Of a stretch of 64,000 nt of DNA, positions 54,902 to 63,501 are shown piece by piece. Below the pieces are notes generated by a model. It saw nothing but the letters and a program-made list of their open reading frames with translations. It was not told the origin of the DNA and did not search any database. Position 1 is the stretch's first letter. Each line of letters starts with the position of its first letter. Made by a program: the position numbers and the translations under genes. This DNA is from Burkholderia lata (lineage in GTDB: Bacteria; Pseudomonadota; Gammaproteobacteria; Burkholderiales; Burkholderiaceae), in contig NC_007509.1 in assembly GCF_000012945.1 (NCBI RefSeq), forward strand, positions 806,001-870,000. Reading direction: 5' to 3'.

Positions 54902-55203
54902 GTCTCCTCGCATGCACTTTTTCAAGACGTTGTCGGGCGTCATGTCGCACGGCGCGCGGGTTCGTTCCCGCTCCTCCCGCCACGGCAACGCGTCGAGCCA
55001 GTCCATCCCTGTGCAACAGCGATGCTGCGTGTCACAGGCGCACGACGCCGCCCTCCGCGATCGTACACCTGTGCCCTGCCGCGTGTTTTGCGAACACACG
55101 ATCTACCCAACCGCACGCCGCGCGCACCGCTGCCCGGTGCGCGTGGGCGGCCGATCCGCCGGCCTGCTCGACGCATCATCGTGCCGGCCCGTGCAACCGC
55201 AGG
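54902..55203. other. Intergenic region
   Basis: About 300 bases between the LysR start and the end of the MFS gene (both leftward). Inverted repeat CGCGCACCG (55121-55129)/CGGTGCGCG (55135-55143) lies just after the MFS stop and could be a terminator without a T-run. Nothing else seen. Confidence 0.4.
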
Positions 55204-56517
55204 TCACGCCTTGACATACGACGCGTCGATGCGAGCCGCCCTGGGAATCTGCGTCACCACGATGGCGGCAATGAGCGACGGAATCGCAAACACGTAGAAA
55301 TTCCATTGATGCCCGAGGCTCGACCCGACGACCCATCCGCCGATCATCGGCCCCAGCACCGAGCCGATCCGCCCCAGCCCCTGCGCCGTCCCGATGGCCG
55401 AGCCGCGACACGACGCCGGGAAATATGCGGCGATGAAGCCGTACCCGAGCGTGGTCGATCCGATCGACCCGAGGCCCGCGCCGAACACCGCCAGCATCAG
55501 CCACGCATAGCCGGGCTTCTGGCTCATGACCAGCAACGACAGCGCGCACACGAGGAACAGCGAAATGAGAATTTTCCGCGCGCCCACGCGATCGGCGAGC
55601 CATGCGCCGATCAGGTTGCCCGCAACGGCACCGAACTGCATGACCAGCAGAAAGTGCAGCGACGATCCCAGCGGATAGCCGGCCTTGCGCATCAGCGTGG
55701 GCAGCCAGACGTTCATGCCGTAGACGACGATCTGTCCGCAAAAGAACAGCACCGCAAACAGCAGCACCTTCGATCGCCAGTCGACCGACATCGCGAGCCG
55801 GAAGCCGCCCGCATGGCCCGACGCCGCATGAAGCTGCCGCTGGTGCGCGTGATCGGCCAGCACGCGATCGAAGTCGATCGAATAGCGGGCCGCCAGTTCG
55901 CGCGCTTCGTCGATCCGGTTGCGTTCGACGAGAAAACTGACCGATTCCGGCAGGAAGAAAACCATGACGGGCAGGATGATCAGGTACAGCGCGCCGGCGC
56001 CATAGAGCACTCGCCAGCCATGACTCTGCAGCAAGGCGATGGCCAGCAGCGCACAGACCACGCCGCCCACCGCATAGCCCGTGAGGGCAAGCGCGTTGTA
56101 GAGCTGCCGGCGATTTCGCGGCGCGTACTCGATCGTCAGCGCCACGGACGACGGCACCACGCTTCCGAGCCCGATGCCCGTGAGGAATCGGGCAATGCCC
56201 AGTTGCGTCGGCGAATGGGCCAGTGCGCAAAGCAGCGAGCCGATCGAGAACCACAGCACGCCGGCCATGATCAGCTTGCGCCGGCCGATCCGGTCGGACA
56301 GCGATCCGGCACCGAACAGGCCCAGCATCAGACCGGCCAGCGTCCAGCTTCCGATCATGCCGGCCCCGCCGGCACTCAAACCCCATCCGGGTTCTGCGAA
56401 GAGCGCCGATACCGTTGCGCCGTAGACGATGAGGTCGTAGCCGTCGACGGCAATCGTCATGAAACACAGTAGTACTACGAACAGGCTGCTGCGAGAGGGA
56501 ATGGATGAATCGTTCAC
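55204..56517 (-). CDS. MFS aromatic acid:H+ symporter (AAHS family)
   Basis: A 437-residue twelve-helix transporter of the major facilitator superfamily. The AAHS signature DGYDLIVYGATV in helix 1, the cytoplasmic loop GSLSDRIGRRKLIM between helices 2 and 3 and ADRVGARKIL between 8 and 9 are diagnostic; BenK, PcaK and related permeases bring in benzoate, 4-hydroxybenzoate or other aromatic acids. It is upstream of a LysR regulator on the same strand and in the same region as catabolic dehydrogenases. A palindrome is seen about 100 bases before the start. Confidence 0.9.
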   Translation of the reverse strand: MNDSSIPSRSSLFVVLLCFMTIAVDGYDLIVYGATVSALFAEPGWGLSAGGAGMIGSWTLAGLMLGLFGAGSLSDRIGRRKLIMAGVLWFSIGSLLCALAHSPTQLGIARFLTGIGLGSVVPSSVALTIEYAPRNRRQLYNALALTGYAVGGVVCALLAIALLQSHGWRVLYGAGALYLIILPVMVFFLPESVSFLVERNRIDEARELAARYSIDFDRVLADHAHQRQLHAASGHAGGFRLAMSVDWRSKVLLFAVLFFCGQIVVYGMNVWLPTLMRKAGYPLGSSLHFLLVMQFGAVAGNLIGAWLADRVGARKILISLFLVCALSLLVMSQKPGYAWLMLAVFGAGLGSIGSTTLGYGFIAAYFPASCRGSAIGTAQGLGRIGSVLGPMIGGWVVGSSLGHQWNFYVFAIPSLIAAIVVTQIPRAARIDASYVKA

Positions 56518-56911
56518 GTCGTCTCCTGGTTACTCGTGATCGCCCGTCGTCGAGCGGGATTTTTTATGTTCTCGCCCACTATAGGGAGGCGAAATTTTTC
56601 GACCAAGTGCCGGATTTCGAAACGACGTTTGACCAAATTCGAATCGCGCTTTGTGAGATCGGAACCGCGTGCTTACGAGGGGCGGAATGGGCTCGACACA
56701 TGTCGTCGAGCGTGCATTCGCATTTCGTCACGCGTGGGATTCTGCGGAATTCGTCGAGCGGAAAGTCATGGGGAGACGACCTCGATAAACCGGCTGTACC
56801 GACGCGCAAACGCATCGTCCGCCGAGGAGGCGGAGATGACGACGCGAAACGAAGCGACGCAGCCGGCCGCCCCGAGCGAATGTCGAGGCCGCGGCGTGAG
56901 TGAAAGCGTCG
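56518..56911. promoter_or_regulatory. Upstream region of MFS gene with palindrome
   Basis: About 395 bases before the MFS start codon. AAACGACGTTT at 56620-56630 is a perfect palindrome about an A, within TCGAAACGACGTTTGA, a candidate LysR-type operator. No gene supported in this stretch. Confidence 0.4.
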
Positions 56912-57829
56912 TTAGTGGTCGGTCAACTGCGCGACAAACGCCCTAGTCGCCGCTGTCAACGCATCGCCGCGCCGCGTACCGATGCACAGCCGGCGCAACG
57001 CCCACGGTTCGTCGAGCGCCACCAGCGTCACCTTGTTGACGTCCTCGGCCGGCAGCATGCTTTCGGGGTGAATCATCACGCCAAGGCCGGCCTTGACCAG
57101 GCTGCGCGCCGCCTCGATCGAGCTGACCCGGTACTTGACGCGCAGCTCGCGCCCGAGTGCGGATGCCGCATCGTGCAGTTGCGTCATCAGCAGGGTCGTC
57201 GGCGCGAGGCCGATGATGTTCTCGTCGACGAGATCCTGGGTCGTGACGCTCGCGCACGCGCCGAGGCGGTGGCCGTGCGGCACGACCGCAACCAGGCGAT
57301 CGGTCCGGAACTCGATGATGTCGAGCGCGTCGCGGTCGATATCGGCCGTGGCGTAGAACATTGCGACGTCGGCCTTGCCGGTCACGACCGAGCCTATCAC
57401 GTTCGCATTGGTGTCCTCTTGCAACTCGATCTCGACGAGCGGAAAGTCTCGCGTGAATTCGGCGATCTCCCGCGCGAGGAAATGGACGATGATCGTGCTC
57501 GTCGAACTGATGCGGATATGACCGCGCACGCCCTCGGTGAATTCGGCAACCTCGCGGCGCATCACGTCGAGATTCTCGAACAGCACGCGCAAGTGGCGCG
57601 CCAGCACTTCGCCGGCCGGGCTCGGCACCATGCCACCCGGCAACCGCTCGAACAGGTCGATGCCGGCAATCTCCTCGAGATCCTGGATGCGACGCGTCGC
57701 GGCCGACGGCGTGATGTTTTCTCGCACCGCCGCGCGACGCATCTGCTGCTCTTCGACGACCGTGAGAAACAGCCTCAGCGTGAACAGGTCGACGCGCCTC
57801 GTCAGATTGTGGAGACTGAGCCCCGTCAT
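56912..57829 (-). CDS. LysR family transcriptional regulator
   Basis: A 305-residue LysR regulator, paralogue of the one at 53984 (VDLFTLRLFLTVVEEQQMRRAAVRENITPSAATRRIQDLE in order at the N-terminus, matching block by block). Effector domain from about 90. AGGAG lies seven bases before the ATG. Next to a CoA-transferase gene on the same strand; probably controls that gene and the divergent dehydrogenase operon. Confidence 0.92.
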   Translation of the reverse strand: MTGLSLHNLTRRVDLFTLRLFLTVVEEQQMRRAAVRENITPSAATRRIQDLEEIAGIDLFERLPGGMVPSPAGEVLARHLRVLFENLDVMRREVAEFTEGVRGHIRISSTSTIIVHFLAREIAEFTRDFPLVEIELQEDTNANVIGSVVTGKADVAMFYATADIDRDALDIIEFRTDRLVAVVPHGHRLGACASVTTQDLVDENIIGLAPTTLLMTQLHDAASALGRELRVKYRVSSIEAARSLVKAGLGVMIHPESMLPAEDVNKVTLVALDEPWALRRLCIGTRRGDALTAATRAFVAQLTDH

Positions 57830-57994
57830 TTCCACTCTCCTGTCTTCGTGCCCGGCCGGATTGCAAGCATGCGCGATAGAGACTAAGCCGGGGGTCGGCA
57901 TGCGTCAATCGGGATCGAGGACGGGCCGGCCGTGACTGCCGCGGCGATGTCGCCCGCTTTGCGCAACGAGATCGCGCATCGCGGATCGGCCGGT

Positions 57995-59248
57995 TCAGAT
58001 CACGTTCATGTCCCGCAATGTCGTGATCGCGCGTTCATCCAGGCCCAGCCAGTCGTGCAGCACGTCCGCGTTGTGCTCGCCGAGAACCGGCGGCGTCTTC
58101 GCGTCCGGTTCGGGCACATCCGACATCTTGACCGGATTGCCCGCGACCTGAATGGAACCCCATGCCGGGTCGTCGAGCGTCATGAGCATCTTCCGGGCGG
58201 CAACGTGAGGGCATTCGAACAGGTCCGGCACGTCGTTCACGTTCGAGCACGGTACGCCACCCGCACGCAGCGCCGCCAGCGCCGCTTCGCGCGACCGGTC
58301 GCCGAGCCACGCATCGATCTCGACGTTCAGCACGTCGACATGCTGCTTGCGCAACATGCCGTCGGCGAATCGCGGATCGTCCTTCAGGCCGGGCCGGCCG
58401 ATCACGTCCGCAAACCGCTTCCAGATGTGTTCGCCCAGCACCGCGATCACGATATAGCCGTCTTTCGCGCGATAGGTGCCGAACGGCGCGGTAACGGCAT
58501 GCACGCCGGGCGGCGACGTGCGCTTCGTCGCCGAGTACATCGCGACCGAGATTTCGTTGAGGATCAACGATGCATCGACCATCGAGATGTCGATCTTCTT
58601 GCCCTTGCCCGTGGTATGCCGATGCAGGAGCGCCAGCACGATGCCGTAGAGCGCCAGGATCCCGCACTCGATATCGGCCAGCGAAAAGCCGAGATAGGTC
58701 GGACGATCGTCGCCGCGCTCGGGGCGGTACATCAGCCCGCTCATCGCCTGCCCGACGATATCGAACGCGGGGAAATCGCCGTACGGGCTCGGCAGGATGT
58801 CGTCGTGCCCGAAGCCGGAAATGGCGCCGTAGATCAGGCGTGGATTGATCCGGCTCAACGCCGCGTAGCCGAGCCCCAGCCGGTCCATCACGTTCGGCCG
58901 CAGGTTCTCGAGCACCACGTCGGCCCGCGCGGCGAGCTCGGTGAAGATGCGCCGTCCCTCCGGGTGCTTGAGATCGAGCGTGACGCTCTTCTTGTTCCGA
59001 TTGGTCCGCAGAAAGGCGAGCCCGCTGGGCCGGCCGTCGGCGCCCGGCCCGACCGGGTCCGTGCTCCGCGCATAATCGCCGCCGTCGCGCGCTTCGATCT
59101 TGACGACTTCCGCGCCGGCGTCCGCCAGCCACATCGAAGCAAACGGCGCCGCGATGAAGTTCTCGACCGTCAGCACGCGAATACCGGCCAGCGGTCGTCC
59201 CGCGCCGATCGTCGTTCCGGCGCGCGACTCATGAATCACCTCCTCCAT
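57995..59248 (-). CDS. CaiB/BaiF family CoA-transferase
   Basis: A 417-residue class III CoA-transferase (formyl-CoA/carnitine CoA-transferase family): LAGIRVLTVENFIAAPFASMWLADAGAEVVKIE at the N-terminus in order, FLRTNRNKKSVTLDL, the catalytic-Asp region SLADIECGILALYGI, and VTAPFGTYRAKDGYIVIA. Members move CoA between organic acids, activating a substrate for degradation. AAGGAG lies just before the ATG. First gene leftward from a divergent promoter region, with the SDR/alcohol dehydrogenase/aldehyde dehydrogenase operon on the other side. Confidence 0.94.
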   Translation of the reverse strand: MEEVIHESRAGTTIGAGRPLAGIRVLTVENFIAAPFASMWLADAGAEVVKIEARDGGDYARSTDPVGPGADGRPSGLAFLRTNRNKKSVTLDLKHPEGRRIFTELAARADVVLENLRPNVMDRLGLGYAALSRINPRLIYGAISGFGHDDILPSPYGDFPAFDIVGQAMSGLMYRPERGDDRPTYLGFSLADIECGILALYGIVLALLHRHTTGKGKKIDISMVDASLILNEISVAMYSATKRTSPPGVHAVTAPFGTYRAKDGYIVIAVLGEHIWKRFADVIGRPGLKDDPRFADGMLRKQHVDVLNVEIDAWLGDRSREAALAALRAGGVPCSNVNDVPDLFECPHVAARKMLMTLDDPAWGSIQVAGNPVKMSDVPEPDAKTPPVLGEHNADVLHDWLGLDERAITTLRDMNVI

Positions 59249-59701
59249 CTCCTCTCCTTTTTCATCGTCTCCTGATACCGCGGTTCGCATGCGACGTTGC
59301 GCGGGTGTCGTGGCGATTCCGTCACGGGCAGTACCGGCGCGATGCACACGTGGGCCACGGCTACGCATTCACCGCGGCACACCGACACCGCCAATGCTAG
59401 GGGCGCGGCTCGCGCCGTTCAATTGCCGATTCATGAAAGCGGGATTGCGGTCTTGCGAACGTCGACATCGGCCCGCACGCAGCCGGAACGCCCGGCCACG
59501 CGACCGTCACGCATCGATTCGAAAAACGTCAACCGGGCGTTCGAGAATCGGCACTCGAATTGATGATTCCGCGTCCCTACTATTGGTCAGGCAAACAGCC
59601 GGCGGACCGGTACGCGCAATCCGCACGATCGACACGGTCCCGCGTCAGGCCAGCAACGCGCATCCGAACTTTTTTCAACGAACTGAAGAAGGCATTTTTC
59701 G
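59249..59701. promoter_or_regulatory. Divergent control region with inverted repeat
   Basis: About 450 bases between the CoA-transferase and SDR genes. TTCGAG (59540-59545), eight bases, CTCGAA (59554-59559) is a perfect inverted repeat, suitable as an operator for the neighbouring LysR. No gene is supported here. Confidence 0.5.
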
Positions 59702-60502
59702 ATGAGCAGTCTTGAAGGGAAAGTAGCCATCGTCACCGGCGGCACCGGCGGGATCGGCAAAGGCATTGCATTGCAACTCGCCGCGCGGGGCGCCACGGTC
59801 GTCATCAGCGGGCGCAACGCGGCCAAGGCCGAGGGCGTCCTCGCCGAATTGCGGCAAGCTGGCGGCCAGGCGGATTTCCTGCCGGGCGACGTGCGGAACA
59901 AGGCCGACATGGACGCCCTGGCCGCGGAAACGGCCCGCCGCCACGGCGGCATCGACATCGTCGTCGCCAATGCGGGCGGCAACGACGACGAGGCGCGCTC
60001 GCCTGACGTGCGCGGCCCGTTCGCCAACATCGATCTCGCGCGTGTCGCGGCGGTGGTGGCGGAAAATACGGCCGCCAAACTCTTCCCGGTCCAGGCCGCG
60101 TTGCCCTACATGCGCCCCCGGGGTGGCGGCAGCGTGATCTTCGTGACGTCGGAAGGCGGCCGGGTGCCGACGCCCGGGCAGACCGCCGTGTCGACGTTTG
60201 CCGGCGGCCTGATCCGGGCAAGCAAGGTGATCGCGAAGGAACTGGCGCGAGACAGGATCCGGGTCAACTGCGTCTGCGTCACGGTGGTGCGCGACAGCCC
60301 GTCGTGGGAAGCCGTGTTCGGCGCCGACAGCAAGGTATCGGTGCAGCATCGCAAACAGTACGAGAAGATCGTCGACGGCTGCCCGCTCGGCGTGGCGGCC
60401 CCGCCCGACATCGGCCAGGTCGTCGCGTTCCTCGCATCGGACGAGTCGGCCTACCTGACCGGCGCCACGCTCAGTCCGACCGGTGGATTGACCATTCATT
60501 GA
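59702..60502 (+). CDS. SDR family protein lacking catalytic Tyr and Lys
   Basis: A 266-residue classical SDR fold: VTGGTGGIG at 11-19, NAG (90-92), FVTS with Ser150, and the C-terminal YLTGATLSPTGG. At the place of YxxxK, thirteen residues after the Ser, the sequence is V163-STF-A167 (within QTAVSTFAGG), so neither the Tyr nor the Lys is present. It may therefore bind NAD(P) without classical dehydrogenase activity. It is the first gene of an operon with an alcohol dehydrogenase (114 bases on) and an aldehyde dehydrogenase. Confidence 0.85.
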   Translation: MSSLEGKVAIVTGGTGGIGKGIALQLAARGATVVISGRNAAKAEGVLAELRQAGGQADFLPGDVRNKADMDALAAETARRHGGIDIVVANAGGNDDEARSPDVRGPFANIDLARVAAVVAENTAAKLFPVQAALPYMRPRGGGSVIFVTSEGGRVPTPGQTAVSTFAGGLIRASKVIAKELARDRIRVNCVCVTVVRDSPSWEAVFGADSKVSVQHRKQYEKIVDGCPLGVAAPPDIGQVVAFLASDESAYLTGATLSPTGGLTIH

Positions 60503-60616
60503 CCACGCCGCGCGTGGTGCCCCGGCTCAGCGAAACAGGATCGGCATCGTGCCGACTTGCACGGACGAGCTGAAACGCACACGCCGGCTCAAGAACAATA
60601 AACCGGAGGAACTTTC

Positions 60617-61672
60617 ATGCGCGGCATGGTCTTTCAAGGGCAGTGCAAGGTCGATGTGCTCGATTTCGACGATCCCGTGCCGGGATACGGCGAAGCCGTG
60701 ATCGAGATGAAGGCATCGGGCATGTGCGGGACCGACCTTCACTATTACCGCCACGGCATGGCGGAATCGCTGGGCATGCTCGGCCTGCGCGACCGGATGG
60801 AGTCCGCGCACGTGATCGGCGGCCACGAGCCATGCGGCGTCGTGGCCGCGCTGGGCCCCGGCGTCGATCCGAAATCATTCCGGGTCGGCGATCGCGTCAT
60901 GGTGTTTCACTACGCGGGTTGCAGTTGCTGCGACCCGTGCCGCACCGGCTGGACCCAGCTCTGCGATCACGGCGCGCGCATCTATGGCGTGCTGAGCCAC
61001 GGCGGGCACGCGAACTACATGAAGGTGCCGGTCTCGTCGCTGGTTCATCTGCCGCAGGAAGTGTCGTTCAAGGGCGGCGCGGCCATCGCGTGCGGCACCG
61101 GCACCGCGTACGGCGCGCTGCTGCGCCTCGATATCAGCGCGCGCGACACGCTGGCCGTCTACGGGCTCGGCCCGGTCGGCCTGTCGACCGCCCAGCTCGC
61201 CGCCGCGATGGGTGTCGAAGTGATCGGCGTCGACATCAACCCGCATCGCGTCGAACGCGCAAAGGCATTCGGCGTCGCGCACGGCATCGATGCCAGCCAG
61301 TGCGACCCGGTCGATACCATCCATCGGTTGACCGGCGGCCAGGGCGTGTCGTGCGCGGTCGAATGCGCCGGCGGTGAATTGCCGCGCGCGCAAGCGATTC
61401 GCAGCACGAAGGTGTGGGGCCGTGTGGTGCTCGTCGCCGTCGGCGGCAACGTGACCGTCGACGCAATGAAAGACCTGATCGGCAAGCAACGCACGCTGAT
61501 CGGCTCTTTCACCTTCTCCGAGCCGGGCATGAAGGAATGCGCGCACTTCATCGCCGATCACGGCGTCGAGGTCGACAGGCTGTTCACCGACGAATGGCGT
61601 CTCGAACAAGCCGGTGACGCCTACGCTCACTTCAATCGGCAAACGAGCGGCAAGGGCGTCATCGTATTTTGA
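60617..61672 (+). CDS. Zinc-dependent alcohol dehydrogenase
   Basis: A 351-residue medium-chain dehydrogenase. Catalytic zinc ligands: Cys37 (MCGTD), His70-Glu71 in GGHEPCG. Structural zinc: Cys102, 105, 108 and 116 in GCSCCDPCRTGWTQLC. Rossmann fold: VYGLGPVGLSTAQLAAAMG, with the acidic VIGVDIN favouring NAD+. It oxidises an alcohol to an aldehyde, which the next gene's product would oxidise to an acid. The intergap is short (65 bases), so both are in one operon. Confidence 0.93.
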   Translation: MRGMVFQGQCKVDVLDFDDPVPGYGEAVIEMKASGMCGTDLHYYRHGMAESLGMLGLRDRMESAHVIGGHEPCGVVAALGPGVDPKSFRVGDRVMVFHYAGCSCCDPCRTGWTQLCDHGARIYGVLSHGGHANYMKVPVSSLVHLPQEVSFKGGAAIACGTGTAYGALLRLDISARDTLAVYGLGPVGLSTAQLAAAMGVEVIGVDINPHRVERAKAFGVAHGIDASQCDPVDTIHRLTGGQGVSCAVECAGGELPRAQAIRSTKVWGRVVLVAVGGNVTVDAMKDLIGKQRTLIGSFTFSEPGMKECAHFIADHGVEVDRLFTDEWRLEQAGDAYAHFNRQTSGKGVIVF

Positions 61673-61737
61673 CGGCACGCATGACGATGCCGTCCGGAAT
61701 CTGGAAAGCGCCGTCCATGACGGCCATGGAGAATGAA

Positions 61738-63198
61738 ATGACCAACAGAACGATTGAACTCAAGCATCCTCGAGCGTTCTACATCGGCGGGCAGTGGGTC
61801 GCGCCGTCCACCCCGGACACGTTCGACGTGCTCGATTGCGCGACGGAAGAAGTCGTGGCGACCGTGGCGAAAGCCGCGTCGGCCGACATGCAGCGCGCGA
61901 TCGACGCAGCACGCGACGCGTTCGACAACGGCCCGTGGCCGCGCATGACGCCGCAGGAACGCGCGGGTTATCTGGAGAAATTCGCTGAACGCCTGGAAGC
62001 GCTCAATGACGAATTTGCCCGCATCTGGACGATCGAGACCGGGATCGTCTACAAGGTCGCGCAGCCGCGGATCGGCCTGTTCATCAGCGGCGCATTTCGC
62101 CAGTATGCGGCGATGGCCGCGACGTTCCCGTTCGTCGAGGAACAGCGATCGGTGACGGGCAATCTCGGCTATCGTGTCTACGAGCCCGTCGGCGTGGTCG
62201 GCGAGATCATCCCGTGGAACGGCCCCGCCGGCCTGATGGCGTACAAGACCGCGCCGGCGCTGCTCGCCGGCTGCACGCTGGTGATCAAGTCGTCGCCCGA
62301 GGCGCCCTGCTCGGCCTACCTGTTCGCCGAGATCTGCGACGAAATCGGCTTGCCGCCGGGTGTCGTCAATGTCGTGACGGCCGATCGCGACGTGTCCGAG
62401 GAACTGGTGCGCCATCCCGGCGTCGACAAGATCACGTTCACGGGATCGACGGGCGCCGGCCGCCGGATCGCGTCGATCGCCGGCGACCGGATCGCCCGCG
62501 TCACGCTCGAACTCGGCGGCAAGTCGCCCGCGGTCATCCTCGACGACTACGACATCGAAACCGCGGCGAACGTGCTGGGCCCGTCCTATTTCGGCTACAA
62601 CACCGGGCAAATCTGCCATAGCCTGACGCGCGTGATCGTGCCGCGGGCCAAACACGATGCGATGGTCGAAGCGTTGTCGGCCATCGCGAAGCAGATCGTG
62701 GTGGGCGATCCGTTCGCACCGGAGACGACTTCCGGCCCGCTCGCGAGCGCACGGCAGCGCGAGACGGTCGAACGATTCGTCGCCACGGGCATCGCGGAAG
62801 GCGCGACGCTGGCCACCGGCGGCAAGCGGCCGGCGGGACTGGCGCGCGGGTTCTTCTTCGAGCCGACGGTATTCGGCAACGTGGACAACCGTTCGACGAT
62901 CGCGCAGGACGAGATCTTCGGGCCGGTGCTGAGCGTCATTCCCGCCGACGACGAAGCGAGCGCGATCCGGATGGCAAACGATACGCCGTTCGGGCTGAAC
63001 GCCGCGGTCTTCACGAACGACCGCGCTCGCGCGTTGCACGTGGCGCGGCAGATCCGCTCGGGCACGGTCGGCCACAACGGCCCGCGCACCGATTTCTCGA
63101 TCGGGTTCGGCGGCTTCAAGCAGTCCGGCATCGGTCGCGAAGGCGGTGTCGAAGGGCTGACCGCGTTCATGGAATCGAAGACGATCGTGATGGCTTGA
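61738..63198 (+). CDS. Aldehyde dehydrogenase
   Basis: A 486-residue NAD(P)+-dependent aldehyde dehydrogenase. Asn161 in IIPWNGPAG, Glu258 in TLELGGKSP and catalytic Cys293 in NTGQICHS are all present, with EIFGPVLSVIP and FGGFKQSGIGREGG near the end. It oxidises an aldehyde to the acid after the alcohol dehydrogenase step; the acid could be activated by the CoA-transferase. Start MTNRTIELK has GGAG six bases upstream. Last gene of the operon, followed by a strong hairpin. Confidence 0.96.
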   Translation: MTNRTIELKHPRAFYIGGQWVAPSTPDTFDVLDCATEEVVATVAKAASADMQRAIDAARDAFDNGPWPRMTPQERAGYLEKFAERLEALNDEFARIWTIETGIVYKVAQPRIGLFISGAFRQYAAMAATFPFVEEQRSVTGNLGYRVYEPVGVVGEIIPWNGPAGLMAYKTAPALLAGCTLVIKSSPEAPCSAYLFAEICDEIGLPPGVVNVVTADRDVSEELVRHPGVDKITFTGSTGAGRRIASIAGDRIARVTLELGGKSPAVILDDYDIETAANVLGPSYFGYNTGQICHSLTRVIVPRAKHDAMVEALSAIAKQIVVGDPFAPETTSGPLASARQRETVERFVATGIAEGATLATGGKRPAGLARGFFFEPTVFGNVDNRSTIAQDEIFGPVLSVIPADDEASAIRMANDTPFGLNAAVFTNDRARALHVARQIRSGTVGHNGPRTDFSIGFGGFKQSGIGREGGVEGLTAFMESKTIVMA

Positions 63199-63244
63199 TG
63201 GTCTGGCGGCCAGGCGCTACACGCCGGGTCGAGTCGAGTCGAAA

Positions 63245-63269
63245 AAGCGCCGGCGTCGTGCCGGCGCTT
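63245..63269 (+). terminator. Terminator after aldehyde dehydrogenase gene
   Basis: Perfect 10-bp arms AAGCGCCGGC (63245-63254) and GCCGGCGCTT (63260-63269), loop of five, then CTCGTTGCG; preceded by A residues, so the pairing extends into an A/T stem. Ends the SDR-ADH-ALDH operon. Confidence 0.75.
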
Positions 63270-63501
63270 CTCGTTGCGTTGCGATCAACTGCGTCGACTC
63301 ACGCCTCGTTCGGCGGTACGAGAAGGTAAATACCGGCTGCCTCGATGGCACGCCTGTTCGGCAATCGCGTACATCGTCGTGGCCGCATCGCCGCGCATCG
63401 CATGCAAGCGCGCAGCGTGTCGCGACAGGATGTCCCCCGCATGCACGCCGGCATTCGCAGTCCGCTTCGGCGCGATTGCGGGGCGGACGTGCGCGGCCTG
63501 C
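63270..63501. other. Intergenic region
   Basis: About 230 bases between the terminator and the end of the leftward CoA-hydrolase gene. No gene seen. Confidence 0.35.

Noticed and set aside
55103..56467. 454-codon frame inside the MFS gene
   Set aside because: It is on the same strand in another frame of the clear MFS gene and is Arg-rich without motifs.
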